Below, in pieces: positions 22,840 to 33,377 of a stretch of DNA of 64,000 bases. The translations under genes and the position numbers were made by a program. The number at the start of each line of letters is the position of its first letter. The stretch's first letter is position 1. The DNA is taken from NCBI GenBank assembly GCA_013420905.1, contig JAAXNY010000004.1, positions 2,976,001 through 3,040,000 on the forward strand, in the 5' to 3' direction. A model generated the notes under the pieces. That model was not told where the DNA came from. It worked only from the letters and a program-made list of their open reading frames with translations, and did not search any database. This stretch comes from Collybia mongolica (Eukaryota; Basidiomycota; Agaricomycetes; Agaricales; Clitocybaceae).

Positions 22840-23346
22840 TCAATCAATAAGATACTGTTGGAAACTGGTTATGTGAGTCAATTCATATACCTTCCCCTCC
22901 AATGGGTTGATAGTGCTGATATTCACCTTACACTCTTCAGGGACTATGTCTGCCTCCATTTTAATATCACCTAGGTAAGAGTTTTTCCTTCAGCATCACG
23001 TGGAGTTAGATTATTGCTTACTGTTATCCTTGGGTACACTGGATCCATGGCTTGAAGATTCAGACTTGCAAAGGTCCATAAACCAGTTTCTATTTTCCAA
23101 TAGACCAAGTTGATTCTCTGGTGAGCAAGGACCAAAGAAAGCACGATCAAATGGTCCACAGTCTGATTCAGTCTTGGATTCCATCGTGCTTTCCACAACA
23201 TGACTGGAAACATCATCATTCTGCAGCACACAGTGGGTAGGGGAAGTGTCTGGAGGGTTGGGTGTGAGGCCAGTGGCCATTATGTTGTGATTATTTTTTT
23301 GAGTTCCAAGGTCCTTTATATGTTTTATTTTGTGCTCATGCCCCAA
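22840..23346 (-). CDS. Small two-exon gene, unknown function
   Basis: Exon 1 starts at ATG 23346 (MGHEHKIKHIK) or more likely 23280 (MATGLTPNPPDTSPTHCVLQ) and ends at 23022. A 51-bp intron (GTAAGC to TAG, 23021-22971) joins in frame to exon 2, which ends at TGA 22842-22840 (FQQYLID). The product is about 130-150 aa, polar and Ser/Glu-rich, without visible TM segment or domain. The clean splice and absence of stops argue it is real. It is tail-to-tail with the SPT5-like pseudogene and head-to-head with the gene at 23640. Confidence 0.5.
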
Positions 23347-23639
23347 ACCCCAACAGTTCTACCTGAGCACAGTTAAAGATCTGGAATCCAAAGCTAGTCA
23401 GATTATAGAAATCCCTTTGCCCACCCCAAAGCCCGGAACCCATTTTTTTTTCTTTTTCATCCCCTGTGCAAATTGATTTGAGCTCAGTTCTGTTGTCCTT
23501 GGGGACAGAACCTGCTCCACCTCAAATTTAAAAGAACCCTCTTTCTCTGTGTCTCCCAGCATCTCCTCATTCGCTCGGTCTCGCCTTTCTTCAACTTTGC
23601 CACCAGCTCTTTCTCCAACACACCCTTTTCCATAAAACT

Positions 23640-24540
23640 ATGGCTAAGTCTACCGCATTTCAAAAAGTGAAGCAATCTTGCAAGGTGGCATTGTCTTTGG
23701 GCTCATCCCAGAGAGTTAAAGGTAGATACTGTGATTTTCAAACAGAAACATGTTATCTATTATTACATTTTGTTTCACCAGGTACACAGATAAATACATC
23801 AGAGACAATGGCAATGGAAGCAAAAATGAAGAAAATGAAAGGTATTACTTTTTTTTTTTGCATACTTCCTATACCATACTAACTTGACTAGCTGAACTTG
23901 TAGCCCTTTGCAAAGCCGCCCATGCTAAAGAACAGCAGAAGAATGTCATACCACGCCCACCGCACAGCGTCGCAGGGAATGGATTCAATCTCCAGGCTGA
24001 AATGCAACTCCAAGATGATTCCGATTTATACAAGGCCATTCATGTAAGTTTTACTTCTTAAAACCCTTTGCTCCAATCTTTTTTCTTACAAGTAATAGCA
24101 CTGTGTTTGTAGTTTAGTTGGTAATGCAGGCCTCAACTACTTGGTTGTTTGACACAGGCAACCTAAGTAGTCATTAGTCAAATCATCCACATGGTAAGTC
24201 TTTTCTTCACTGCTTCATTACTCATTTAAATAATTTATTTCAGGCCAAAAGTTGGCATACATACCTCAAAAAATTCCATAATGGCTGGGCCACTCAAGAA
24301 TATATCAAGTCACATTTGAAGAACAAACGCGCCTATGCTTGTAAATGTGGGTATACAAATGAGACTGGAAATACAGTAGGGGGCAGTAATGATGATGATG
24401 AGGAGGAAATGGACATCGACATTGACTTAAATGAGCATGATGAGGATGAAGTAGATAGTAGTGATGAGGGGGAAGAGGATGGGGACCAGAAGGGTGAGGA
24501 CCAGGAGGATGAGGAAGGGAATGAATCAGAAGCCTACTAA
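23640..24540 (+). pseudogene. Multi-exon gene of a transposon-associated fungal family, broken in exon 4
   Basis: Exons 23640-23721 (MAKSTAFQKVKQSCKVALSL), 23782-23841, and 23892-24043 (ELVALCKAAHAKEQQKNVIP, NGFNLQAEMQL) join in frame with short GT-AG introns. Exon 4 (about 24114-24193) contains two stops in the stretch read as AGLNYLVV / HRQPK. The last exon, 24243-24540, reads SWHTYLKKFHNGWATQEYI, KNKRAYACK and a long Asp/Glu tail. I recall this as a common hypothetical family near transposons in mushroom genomes; its function is unknown to me. Nonsense codons in exon 4 suggest a pseudogene. Confidence 0.55.
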
Positions 24541-24559
24541 TCATTAGAATATTGTTAAA

Positions 24560-25215
24560 TGTTGAATCACACAAATTTAAACATCTATAAGAGGATGAAA
24601 TATCCAAATAAAAATGAGTGCATTTCAACCTTTCAATGGATGAAAAGTTAGTACTACTTTCATCCAAAAACAATCCAGTAAAATGATGAAAAAGAGGATG
24701 AATTTAAGTGAGGAAAATGGGATGAATTTGAACATATGATTTTCATCTCTCATAAAATGCCAGTATTTTTGCCCTTAATAGTATGAAATTCATCCCTCAT
24801 GTAAGACTTGCAAGGGTGTTATTTCTGCCCTTAATAGTATGAAATTCATCCCCCATGTAAGACTTGCAAGGGTGTTATTCTCACCCCTTATTAGTATGAA
24901 ATTCGTCCTTTTTGAAAGGTTAGTATAGCACCCTTGATAGTAAGAAATTCATCCCATGAAGGTGAATTATGAGGGGTATGAATACAGACAAATTTCACAT
25001 GAAATTCATCCATCAAATTATACCTTAAAGGGGGGTTTTCCCTCCATTTTTCCCCCTACAGGGGGTGTGTTTTCAAACATCTTTGAGATGAAATTCATTA
25101 CATTTTAGGATTGTTAATTGAATGAACCTCATATTTTTAATGTATTATTTCTCTTATTTAAGAGGATGAAACACAGGGTTGAATTTCATCAATTCTCAGT
25201 TTCACAGTGAGATGT
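24560..25215 (+). repeat. ATTCATCC-type repeat element, left copy
   Basis: Built of dozens of GATGAAA / TTCATCC words, including a ~65-bp direct duplication at 24770-24895 (CTTAATAGTATGAAATTCAT, ATGTAAGACTTGCAAGGG twice). The end 25030-25215 (TTTTCCCTCC, GATGAAATTCAT, CAGTTTCACAGTG) matches the reverse complement of 29330-29505. It is a non-coding element of unknown class. Confidence 0.7.
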
Positions 25216-25324
25216 AATACCCCCAGCTTCGGATTTTGTTCTTTACAACAGGTTAATCTCCATGTACTAGCCTAGATACCCATTCTCGTAGCTGTTTCTA
25301 CCTTAATACAATCATTGTCTCACA

Positions 25325-26470
25325 TTAAGAAAGGTAGCCACAGTCTTGAAACCACCCCCTGGCTTTCTCTGGTGTGATTGCTGCAAAACATGCTTCAATG
25401 AGATCCTGCTCTGGAAAGAAGGAGTTCTGAAAGTGTTGATAATGGCACTGTAAATATGCCTTTACTATATACCAGGATAAGGGTTCATATAGGTATGGGG
25501 ATGCATTAGTGACTTACAGCAGCTGAAACTCTCTTCAACTGGACTATAATCAGGTGAGTATGGTGGAAGAAAGAGAAGTATACTGTACATCCTGGAATAT
25601 CCAAACAGGATTAGCTCATGGCTCAGGACATCAACTTGAACACAAAAGAACTCACCAATTGACTCTACAAGCTCTCATACTGCAATATGTTTATGAGTGT
25701 GGCAGTTATCAAGAACAATGACACTCTGAGGTCCTGGAAAGGGATTCATTATGGGAACCTAATGACCAGTCATGATAGGATGCCAATGAACACATTGGTA
25801 GATAGCTGACTCACCAGGTCATTGAGGACAAAGTCATAGAATTCTGCACCATCAATGGAACCTTCAATGACATGGACTGCAATGTAACCATCTAGTGTAA
25901 GAGCTGGCAAGATGCTATACCATACTCCTCAATTCAGGGATGTATGTAGCACAGGAGCTATACCATGAGGGGCTTGTCCATACTTGCACTCAACAAGAAT
26001 AATCATCTGATCTGCCTGATAATTGTCCATTACATGGTACATCCACTCAGACCTCTCTGCATCATCTCGTTCAGAGGCTGCCTTTTGTAGAATTTTGTGT
26101 CGAAGCCCAAGATCTTGCAGATTATCATGTAAAGCAGTTGTTGAGATTGCTTTGTTGTGGAAAAGGATTAGCCACTCTTGAATCTCATCGAGATACAGAG
26201 CAGGTGTTTCATGGAGCAAGTTGAAAAGACCGTCGACAGCTGCTGCATTCAGTATACGTGGTCGACCTTGAAGGATGTTGGGCGGACAAACGCTGCCGTG
26301 TGTGATGTAATTCTCCTCCCAGCATCGAATGCTTTTAACCGAGACACCAAAAATTGCCGCAACATCATCGATCTGCCACCCTTCGTCAACAAGCTGAAGT
26401 ATACGCTGCTTCATATCAGCACTTATACGCCGAGATACTATGGTTCTAGGGCGTTGTACGTCGTGAACGA
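25325..26470 (-). CDS. IS630/Tc1-mariner-like DDE transposase
   Basis: Minus strand. The N-terminal helix-turn-helix region reads MKQRILQLVDEGWQIDDVAA from 26414, with reading possible slightly upstream (RPRTIVSRRISAD). A winged-helix part with GRPRILN follows. The DDE core is continued at about 25880-25530 with SVIVLDNCHTHKH (second Asp) and FLPPYSPDYSPVEESF (Glu motif). After a GT-AG intron (25519-25455 region) the C-terminus reads EACFAAITPEKARGWFQDCG and ends at TAA 25327-25325. The middle segment (25750-25930) has stops in every simple reading, so it is either intron-split or decayed. The domain order fits fungal DDE_3-type mariner transposases. It is head-to-head with SNAPC3. Confidence 0.7.
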
Positions 26471-26517
26471 CGCCCGTCGATTTTTTATATTTTTTGTATT
26501 TATTTTATTAAAAAAAT

Positions 26518-26551
26518 GCTCAAACGCACGTGGGACAAGCTTTTCCGAAAC
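26518..26551 (+). promoter_or_regulatory. 34-bp inverted repeat, left arm, upstream of SNAPC3
   Basis: GTGGGACAAGCTTTTCCGAA with flanks is the ungapped reverse complement of 28168-28201, with about 29 of 34 bases matching. It sits 35-68 bp before the SNAPC3 start codon, in the presumed core promoter, and contains the E-box-like CACGTG. Confidence 0.7.
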
Positions 26552-26585
26552 ACCTGTACATAAACGGATACAACCTTCGTAAACC

Positions 26586-28011
26586 ATGAACGCCGGATTG
26601 GCACATACCATCGAATCCCACTTTGGACCGTCCTCAGAACTCGTGGACATAACCTCTTTTATACAAGCTGCGGTAGAGTTAGAATCTCGTGCTGTATCCA
26701 CAGACGAAAATCCACAACCTGGCGAAGGGTTATTAGATAGTACTATTGCAACGGATTGCAGGTAAGTTCGAAAATGCAACTTGATAACCATTCAGCGAGT
26801 CCCTCCAGTGTTTCAGACCTCCGAGATACTCTTTTTCAGACATGGAACAATCCCAGGCTCTCTGCGCATTTGTTGAAGGACCATGAACACAAAGTCACCG
26901 TTCTCTATGCCACCGCAAAATCGGCGAAGCTCAAGCGCAAACCCAATCTTCCTGACCCTGATAGTCTCTTACCAGAAGTCACCGTTTTGCAGAGGCACCT
27001 CGACAAAATCCAACTCTCCGGCTGGAAGTGCGTGCACTCAAGCATCATACCTGGGGATGCAGTATTTCATTCCCTCTTCGTTAGGTTACAAACAGATTCA
27101 GTGCTATTCATGCGGTCACCAAAAAATTCGGACCAAAACGTACTAGCCCAAGTGGTATGCCCCCCGTTTTTGACCAAAGTACCATTCTTTATACACCGGA
27201 TTGTAGAAAAGCATGTCGAACCCATCTATACCAGCGACAGCTACTCCTTACGCGATCATAACGTTTTCAGTTCACAACAAGCTCGCATGGGGCGCAGGAT
27301 ATGCAATACGTGCATCTCAGCATGCGCTTTATTCTTTCCACACACTCGAGGACCTCTTTAAGATTATACCATGTACGTCAAACGAGTTAGGGGCAACAAA
27401 CGTGGCAAAAGGGGGGGTAAGCCAACGCCATCAGATCGACGATTGTGTGATCTGTATTGAAGGTGTTGCATATGGATATGGGGAACATGGTGATTATTCT
27501 AAGTAAGTATTCTTGAATCCTTTCTGCGTGCATGGCTGAGTCATCCCAGTAAGCTTCTCATGCATCTCGAGATGATATCCAAGCAACAATTTAAGATAAA
27601 GAAAGGAATGACGACCATCCATAATACTCCGATTGCAGCACTCTCTCTTCGTATAAATCAACCGTATTGGCTTCTCCACCAAGGTAACTGTGAACATTTT
27701 ATTGTCGTAGATGAGATCAGGTACCCACCTTTCTATGATATGCGCGTACAGTCTAATTATAAAGATATAGATTCCAGCATCCTTCGGACGCTTCCTTTGG
27801 CTATCCCTTAACGCTTCAAATCACCCCGCCCCTTCTTGACTTGTGTCGTGTTTGTGCCAAAGTCCCTGCGGTTCTATCGATAATAGGGGATATCAGGTTG
27901 GGAGAGAGTCCTTGCTTGATCTGTGATCCTTGCCGGAGAGTCATGGGAGATCCGAGTCCTGAATTTGGGGTTCTTGTAACGTCACTGCCGCGATACAAAT
28001 TGGGATCATAA
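26586..28011 (+). CDS. SNAPC3-like snRNA-activating protein complex subunit
   Basis: Five exons join in frame: 26586-26760 (MNAGLAHTIESHFGPSSELV), 26816-27154, 27207-27502, 27550-27720 and 27771-28011; introns are 46-56 bp GT-AG. The C-terminus is diagnostic: PYWLLHQGNCEHFIVVDEIR corresponds to the Y-x-HQG-x-CEH-x-(I/V)V motif of SNAPC3/SNAP50. It is followed, in the last exon, by C-x2-C (LCRVC) and C-x2-C (CLICDPC) pairs of a zinc-binding fold. SNAPC3 binds the proximal sequence element of snRNA promoters with SNAPC1/4. No stops were found and the length (about 400 aa) is normal. It appears to be an intact host gene stranded among transposons. Confidence 0.82.
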
Positions 28012-28890
28012 CCTTTTCAATGTGGTCGGGGGAACACACCCCTTGTGTAATTATGAACGGCCTTCCACTGAGGTTACTATGACGCCGAGAAGTCATCATT
28101 CTAGAATGTGTATTTTCCGAGAATTTTGTGCATTATGCATAATACAAGTGAACACGTGAGTATCGACGTTTCCGAAAAGCTTGTCCCACACGAGTTTGAG
28201 CGAGAAACAGAAAATTTCATACACTTCCTCTATATAGGTCCTACACCTCTCTATCCTTTATTAATACTCCAAAATATCTGAGTATGGGTCAGGTAGCAAA
28301 CTGGACTACCGCTTGTCACAAAATCAACCGAAAAAAACTAAAAGCAAGAACAACTCAATTTTACAGGCCAAGAGTCAATCGAGCAATGTCGGCCCCCCAG
28401 CGATGGAAACATCAAGTCTGAGCCTGCCAAATGGTGGGCTATCATAGACGAAGAGATAGAAGGAGAATACGAGACTGACAGGGTCAATCAACAAGGGCAT
28501 GCATATCCCGTGTTTGCGAAGTTGTTCCTAACCGAGAGCAGATCGAAAATACCTTCGATGGGTGTTACACTCAGTATATGTGGTCTACCCAGGGGGCAAC
28601 CAGGCAAGAAACCCCTGAAATGAACCCTCCGCATTTGATGCAAGATCAATAAGCAGATTAAACTATTGCGGGCTTCATATTTGTAAATACAAAAACCACT
28701 ACACACATGCTAATCTTCCTCTTTTGCTAATCTGTGTCTGAGAACCTACTGTTGATATAGTGTCTGAGCAGCTTCTTTTTGCTACCATTTCTTTTCTATT
28801 CCCATAAATCCATCACTTCCAGGAATCTGATTACCTTCTCTCCAGTTTTCTGTGTTCTCCCTAGACTGTACCACTGTGCACCTGGTGGGG
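28012..28890. other. SNAPC3 3' flank and unassigned sequence
   Basis: Holds the second arm of the 34-bp inverted repeat (28168-28201). Promoter-like CACGTG and CTATATA strings lie at 28153-28240. A short reading around 28400-28640 has scattered stops. I cannot assign a gene here; it may be a broken promoter-proximal fragment of a lost gene. Confidence 0.4.
28168..28201 (-). promoter_or_regulatory. 34-bp inverted repeat, right arm, downstream of SNAPC3
   Basis: Reverse complement of 26518-26551 with a few mismatches and no gap (shared core GTGGGACAAGCTTTTC). It lies 157 bp after the SNAPC3 stop and just upstream of a TATA-like CTATATA on the plus strand. Confidence 0.7.
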
Positions 28891-28895
28891 AGGTT

Positions 28896-29510
28896 TTTCC
28901 CCCACTTAATGGATGAAAGCAGCATTTCCTAAGTTTAGTGGATGAATCTAAAGGGTATGAAATTGGGATGAAATTTTATCCCAGATATTTCATCCCTTGA
29001 GAGGATGAATTTCTGCTCTTATAATTTCCAAAATCTTCATCCCTTAGTGGAGTGAACTTTCATCCTGTTAGAGGTGAATAATATAGGACAATTTTTATCC
29101 AGTGAAAAAGAGGGGAATTTCATCCTATAAATGGTGGGTTTTATTAGATGATTTTAATCTATTGAAGAGTGAACTTTCATCCCATAAAAGGTGGAATATG
29201 TGGGATGATTTAAGTTCAGCATAGAAGGTATTTCATCCCTCAAATAGTGGGTTTATGGGATGACTTTACTGCCTTACATGAAACATTAGAAAAGAAGAAA
29301 GTGAGATTTTGGTTAGATTAATTTGAAGTGTTATACATAGTATAAAATGACTGTGTTACACTGTGAAACTGGAAATGGATGAAATTCAACCCATATTTCA
29401 TCCCCTTAAGTAATGAATTTAACACATTAATATATGAATTTCATCCAGAAGATGCATGAAAAAACACCCACTGTGGAGGGAAAAAAGGGGGAAAACTGAG
29501 GGCTTTACAC
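28896..29510 (-). repeat. ATTCATCC-type repeat element, right inverted copy
   Basis: Shares with 24560-25215 the GATGAAA/TTCATCC word array and, in reverse orientation, the terminal block around 29330-29505. The two copies therefore flank the mariner-SNAPC3 segment as a large inverted pair. There is no coding content. Confidence 0.7.
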
Positions 29511-29514
29511 TCCC

Positions 29515-29760
29515 CCACCTATCCTTCTGGAGTCCAGTGGAGTCTAAGGAAGTCTAGTGGACTCCAGAGGGAGTCCAGAGGGACTTTTGCATAACATAAA
29601 CCCAGCCTAGTAGGCATAAAGTCCATGTGGAGACCACTGGAGTCTAGTGAACTCCATGTCTAGTTACACCTATTCTCTGGAGTCCAGAGGGAGTCCAGCC
29701 AATATTTTTTACTAGAGTCTACTGAACTCCAGAAGGACTTGACTAGACTTGATATACAGT
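29515..29760. repeat. Cluster of CTGGAGTCCA / TGGACTCCAG short inverted words
   Basis: At least ten variants of the palindrome-like 10-mer (C/T)GGAGTC(C/T)A and its complement occur in about 240 bp, often joined by AGAGGGA. Many pairs can fold back. No gene crosses it. Confidence 0.75.
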
Positions 29761-30171
29761 ACAATGAGCAAGCTAAAAAAAAATGACTACAGTATGAATT
29801 GAACTAAAGACCTTATAGGTAAGTCATTAAATTATTTATTAACTAAATGGACTATGGGGAGATTGTAGAAATTGCCTATATAGACATGTGATCATGTGCA
29901 TGGACTGTTCTGGCAAGTGCAGAAGTTCAATCATGCCACTTTTTTTTTTGCCATCCTTACTTTCTTTTCCCCCCACTCCCAATTCCTTTGTAATGGGGAT
30001 GTGCCAGGGTAAGCACAAACCAGCTACAAGCAAAGGTAAGTACAGCCTCCAACTGCAGACATCTGGGTGCTAACAACAATGAGGGGCCAACATCATGTCA
30101 GCCCACCAGCACCATGCCACAATACCTAGCACCCAACCCCCAGCTGGGTCACTGGTAGAGTACAGCCACCC

Positions 30172-30690
30172 ATGCCAACTACAGCCACCAACACCAACAC
30201 CAATGCTTGGCCCCCCATGACCACCAATGCCAACTACATCAATGCCAGCACTCAGCCCCCACAACCCACTACAGCCACCAATGCAAACTATGGCCACCAG
30301 TGCCAGTGCCAGTGCCCAGCCCCCATGACCCACTATGACCACAAACATCAACTATGGCCACCAATGCCAATGTCAGTGCTTGGCCCCCCACAACCCACTA
30401 AGACCACCAATGCCAACTACAGCCACCAACACAAACTATGGCCACCAGCACATATGCCAGCACTCCACCCCCCATGGCCCGCTACAGCCACCCACACCAA
30501 CTACAGCCACCAATGCCAATGCCAGCACTTGGCCCCCACAACCCACTACAGCCACCAATGCAAACTATGGCCACCAGCACCAATGTCAGCACTTGGCCTC
30601 CCACAACCCACTATGACTACCAATGCCAACTATGGCCACCAATGCAAACTACAGCCACCCATGCCAATGCCCACAACCTGCTACAGTGAC
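30172..30690 (+). repeat. Minisatellite of GCCACCAATGCCAACTA-type units
   Basis: Nested repetition: the short words CCACCAATGCCAACTA and AACTATGGCCACCAG are organised into larger units marked by CCCACTA (30263, 30326, 30405, 30541, 30606), spaced roughly 63-80 bp. Several plus frames stay open (longest 179 codons), but only because the repeat lacks stops; they would encode ATNANYGHQ-like monotony. Confidence 0.85.
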
Positions 30691-31639
30691 AGTTGTGAGT
30701 ACAGTCAATAACACGTTTAATGTGGTCAACAATCTCTGATAGATATTGAGAGGCTTTCAATCAAATGGCTGAAGACATTGCCAGACTCTAGTTGAGGAAG
30801 TTGATGACTTGATAATGATGCAGACAAAGACCAAAGTGATTGAAAAGACAGGCCACCAGGTGGGTGGTAGAATCAACATGTTATATGGTCAAGTATGCCA
30901 CTTCACTATTTTCATCCAGTATTTAGTCAACCACCTTATTAATTATTAATTATATACTATTTTCCCCTTTTTTGCAACTTTGTTTAATTTCCTCCTACTC
31001 AATATATACAACCTCTGATTCCAATTTACCACTATTACTTGTAGGATTCATATAGCTTGTCTTCCAATGTAGATACGTAATAATTTCCATACATACAAAC
31101 CTGCACTTGTATACCCATATTTGCATTATTGCTATAATTATGTTGATATCCCCTCACTGCAGGTAAAGCACCATGTATACATGATTTTGTTGAAATGCAA
31201 CCCAGAACTGTCTATATGTGGATATAAATAACCTAAGGTGACATCTAATATTGTGTAGTCATTGTTCTACCACATTGGTTAATTGTTTTGTATGACTCTC
31301 ATATTGGAAAGGTAGTTGTTATTATCCTACTTTAAGCAATGCCTTACCCATTATTCTTTTTATCAATCAATTTTATCTATAATATAGTTACTCACATGTA
31401 TTACTATTTCCCTTGATCATTTGCACTGGATTCCAGTTGCTTTAAGTATAAGCTTAGAAAGAGGTAGGGATGATCCATTGATAGATTTTGAATTTTCAAT
31501 GGGGGTAGATTGGTGTTGCTCCATCAATTCTGTTCTATGCTGTGATGTGGTATGTATACCTTAGCATTGCCAGGAATTATGTCCAGTACTTTGAAAGAGT
31601 TTATATTATTATATTTGGTGGAAAGATAGTTTTATATAA
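30691..31639. other. AT-rich spacer without gene
   Basis: No long frame, no domain and no repeat I could pair with confidence; probably old transposon sequence. Confidence 0.4.
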
Positions 31640-32260
31640 TGTATCAGGTTTCAAAACAGGATTTGTAATGTTAGAATACACTGCATTGATTAAAGGCTTG
31701 GTGGCAGGATTGACTAGGTAAATTTATTTCCATGTTTATCTGTATGTTCTTGATTTGTAATTTTATAAGCAGTGGCACCATTTAAATACCTATTTTATTG
31801 TTTTAGTTTGAGCATCTGAAACTTGTCAGGTAGTATACATACAAATAAGTTAAGGATAACAGATAATATTTGTTCCAAGGCAGGTGATTTAACATGTGAT
31901 CATGATCTAGAGAGAACAATTAAAAAAAAAGAAATAATGTAATATGATGTAATTAAAATAGGGTTTGTAAAGTTGGAATATATTGTGTGAATTGAAGGCT
32001 TTATATCAGAATTGGTCAGGTAAAGTCATTTTCATTTTTGTCTGTCTGTAATTTTATGAGCAGTATTACAATTTGAATGTATTTTGCAAAATTTAGTTTA
32101 AGCATCTGAAATTTATGAGGAAGTGTGCATACAAATGGGTTAATATTTATTGACTTTGTGCACTTTAGAAGCCATGTGATGTGGTGGTCATGTTGTGTTT
32201 TGAGGCAGGTGACTTGAACTGGTTTCAGCGGGTGACATGAGCAGGTGATCTGGAGTAACT
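31640..32260 (+). repeat. Diverged ~300-bp tandem duplication
   Basis: Unit 1 (from GGATTTGTAATGTTAGAATA at about 31659 through TTTAGTTTGAGCATCTGAAA at about 31803) recurs as unit 2 (GGTTTGTAAAGTTGGAATAT at about 31962 through TTTAGTTTAAGCATCTGAAA at about 32094). Both contain ATTG(A)AAGGCTT, GTCAGG/TAGG and CATACAAAT in the same order. Offset is about 300 bp. Non-coding. Confidence 0.7.
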
Positions 32261-32382
32261 TAGCATATGACTCAAATACCTTTTCCTGCTTTGTCAATCT
32301 TAGTCAGCACTCCACGTAAAAGACAACTTTCTTTGTTGCTTTGTCAGACTTAGTCAGTGCTTAGTCAGGATTAGTCACAATC

Positions 32383-33340
32383 TTTTTTTTTTTTTTTTTT
32401 TTTTTGGTCATATAATAATATTAAGCGCATGTGGGTTTGACCCAGCTACATGCAGGCATAAACACCTATTACCACTAAGTAATCTGTAATGGGCCATCAG
32501 GGTGGAGCTGTACACTAAGTTGCTCTCCAGGTCATATTTCAGGTCTAGACTGAGGATACCTGCAGTCCAATGGTATTGTACTGTACCATGTCTGAACCTC
32601 CCAACGCCTTAAAGGTTTGCCTTTGCTTGTTGGGGCATGGTCCCCTCCCTTCACATTGGTACCCTGTTCCACTCCCCTCCTGGTATTTTCAGGTTGCCCT
32701 GGAAACCCATTACTCCCCTCCAGTGTTGAAGATAAATGTCCAATCTAAGTGAACGATCCATACCTCAAACCTGCTCCCCCTCTCCTGAATCCCCCCTATT
32801 ACTTTCCCCCCTGTTCCACACCGCTCTCCCAAAGTGATGACTCCCCTCAAAATGAGGCCGCCAAATCTCACCATTGGTCAATAAACTGGCATTCTCCCCA
32901 AGAGGTGTGCTCTGTGCAGGGACAGTAGCTGATCGGGGGCCAGACCCCTTCCTCCTTTTGTGTTTGGGTGTAGTGGTTAAGCAAGTACAAATAAATCATC
33001 AAGAATGTTGGCAGTGATGCTCCCTAAGGATCTGCGCAAAGCAGAGTACTAGAGTTGTGGTGTCCTTGTGTGGCCTGGTAGTTGATGAGGTGGATGTGAA
33101 CAGATTAGTGAAGCCCCCAGTACAGGCAAGATGAGATGACCCTGCGGATAGTCAGGATCAGCTCTGATAAGTTAAAAATTTGGATATGGTATAAAAGGAT
33201 AGTGGCCCAGGCTGAAAGAGTGGTCTGATGAAAGGCAATGTCGATTAGGGATGAGGTGTTAGGTAGTTTAGGGATGACCTAGTGCAGGAGGGATGAATTC
33301 CCATGGTTGGATGGTGGTGGTAAAAGATCAAGAAGCATCA
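32383..33340 (-). mobile_element. Retroposed element (SINE or 5'-truncated LINE) with 14-bp target duplication
   Basis: Exact direct repeats GATTAGTCACAATC at 32369-32382 and 33341-33354 bracket 958 bp. The left end inside is 23 T (32383-32405), the complement of a poly(A) tail, so the element is on the minus strand. These are the hallmarks of LINE-machinery retroposition. I found no RT motif; it could be a SINE, a processed RNA copy or a LINE 3' UTR. It does not match the Tad-like LINE 3' UTR at 14.3-14.6 kb. Confidence 0.88.
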
Positions 33341-33377
33341 GATTAGTCACAATCAATTCACATGGCCATAGTATTTT

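Noticed and set aside
24110..24190. tRNA-like string (TAGTTTAGTTGGTAATGC)
   Set aside because: It looks like an A box, but there is no B box or cloverleaf, and the stretch fits a decayed exon of the surrounding gene.
30172..30711. 179-codon open frame as a gene
   Set aside because: Open only because the minisatellite lacks stops; adjacent frames are open too and no start, splice or domain supports it.
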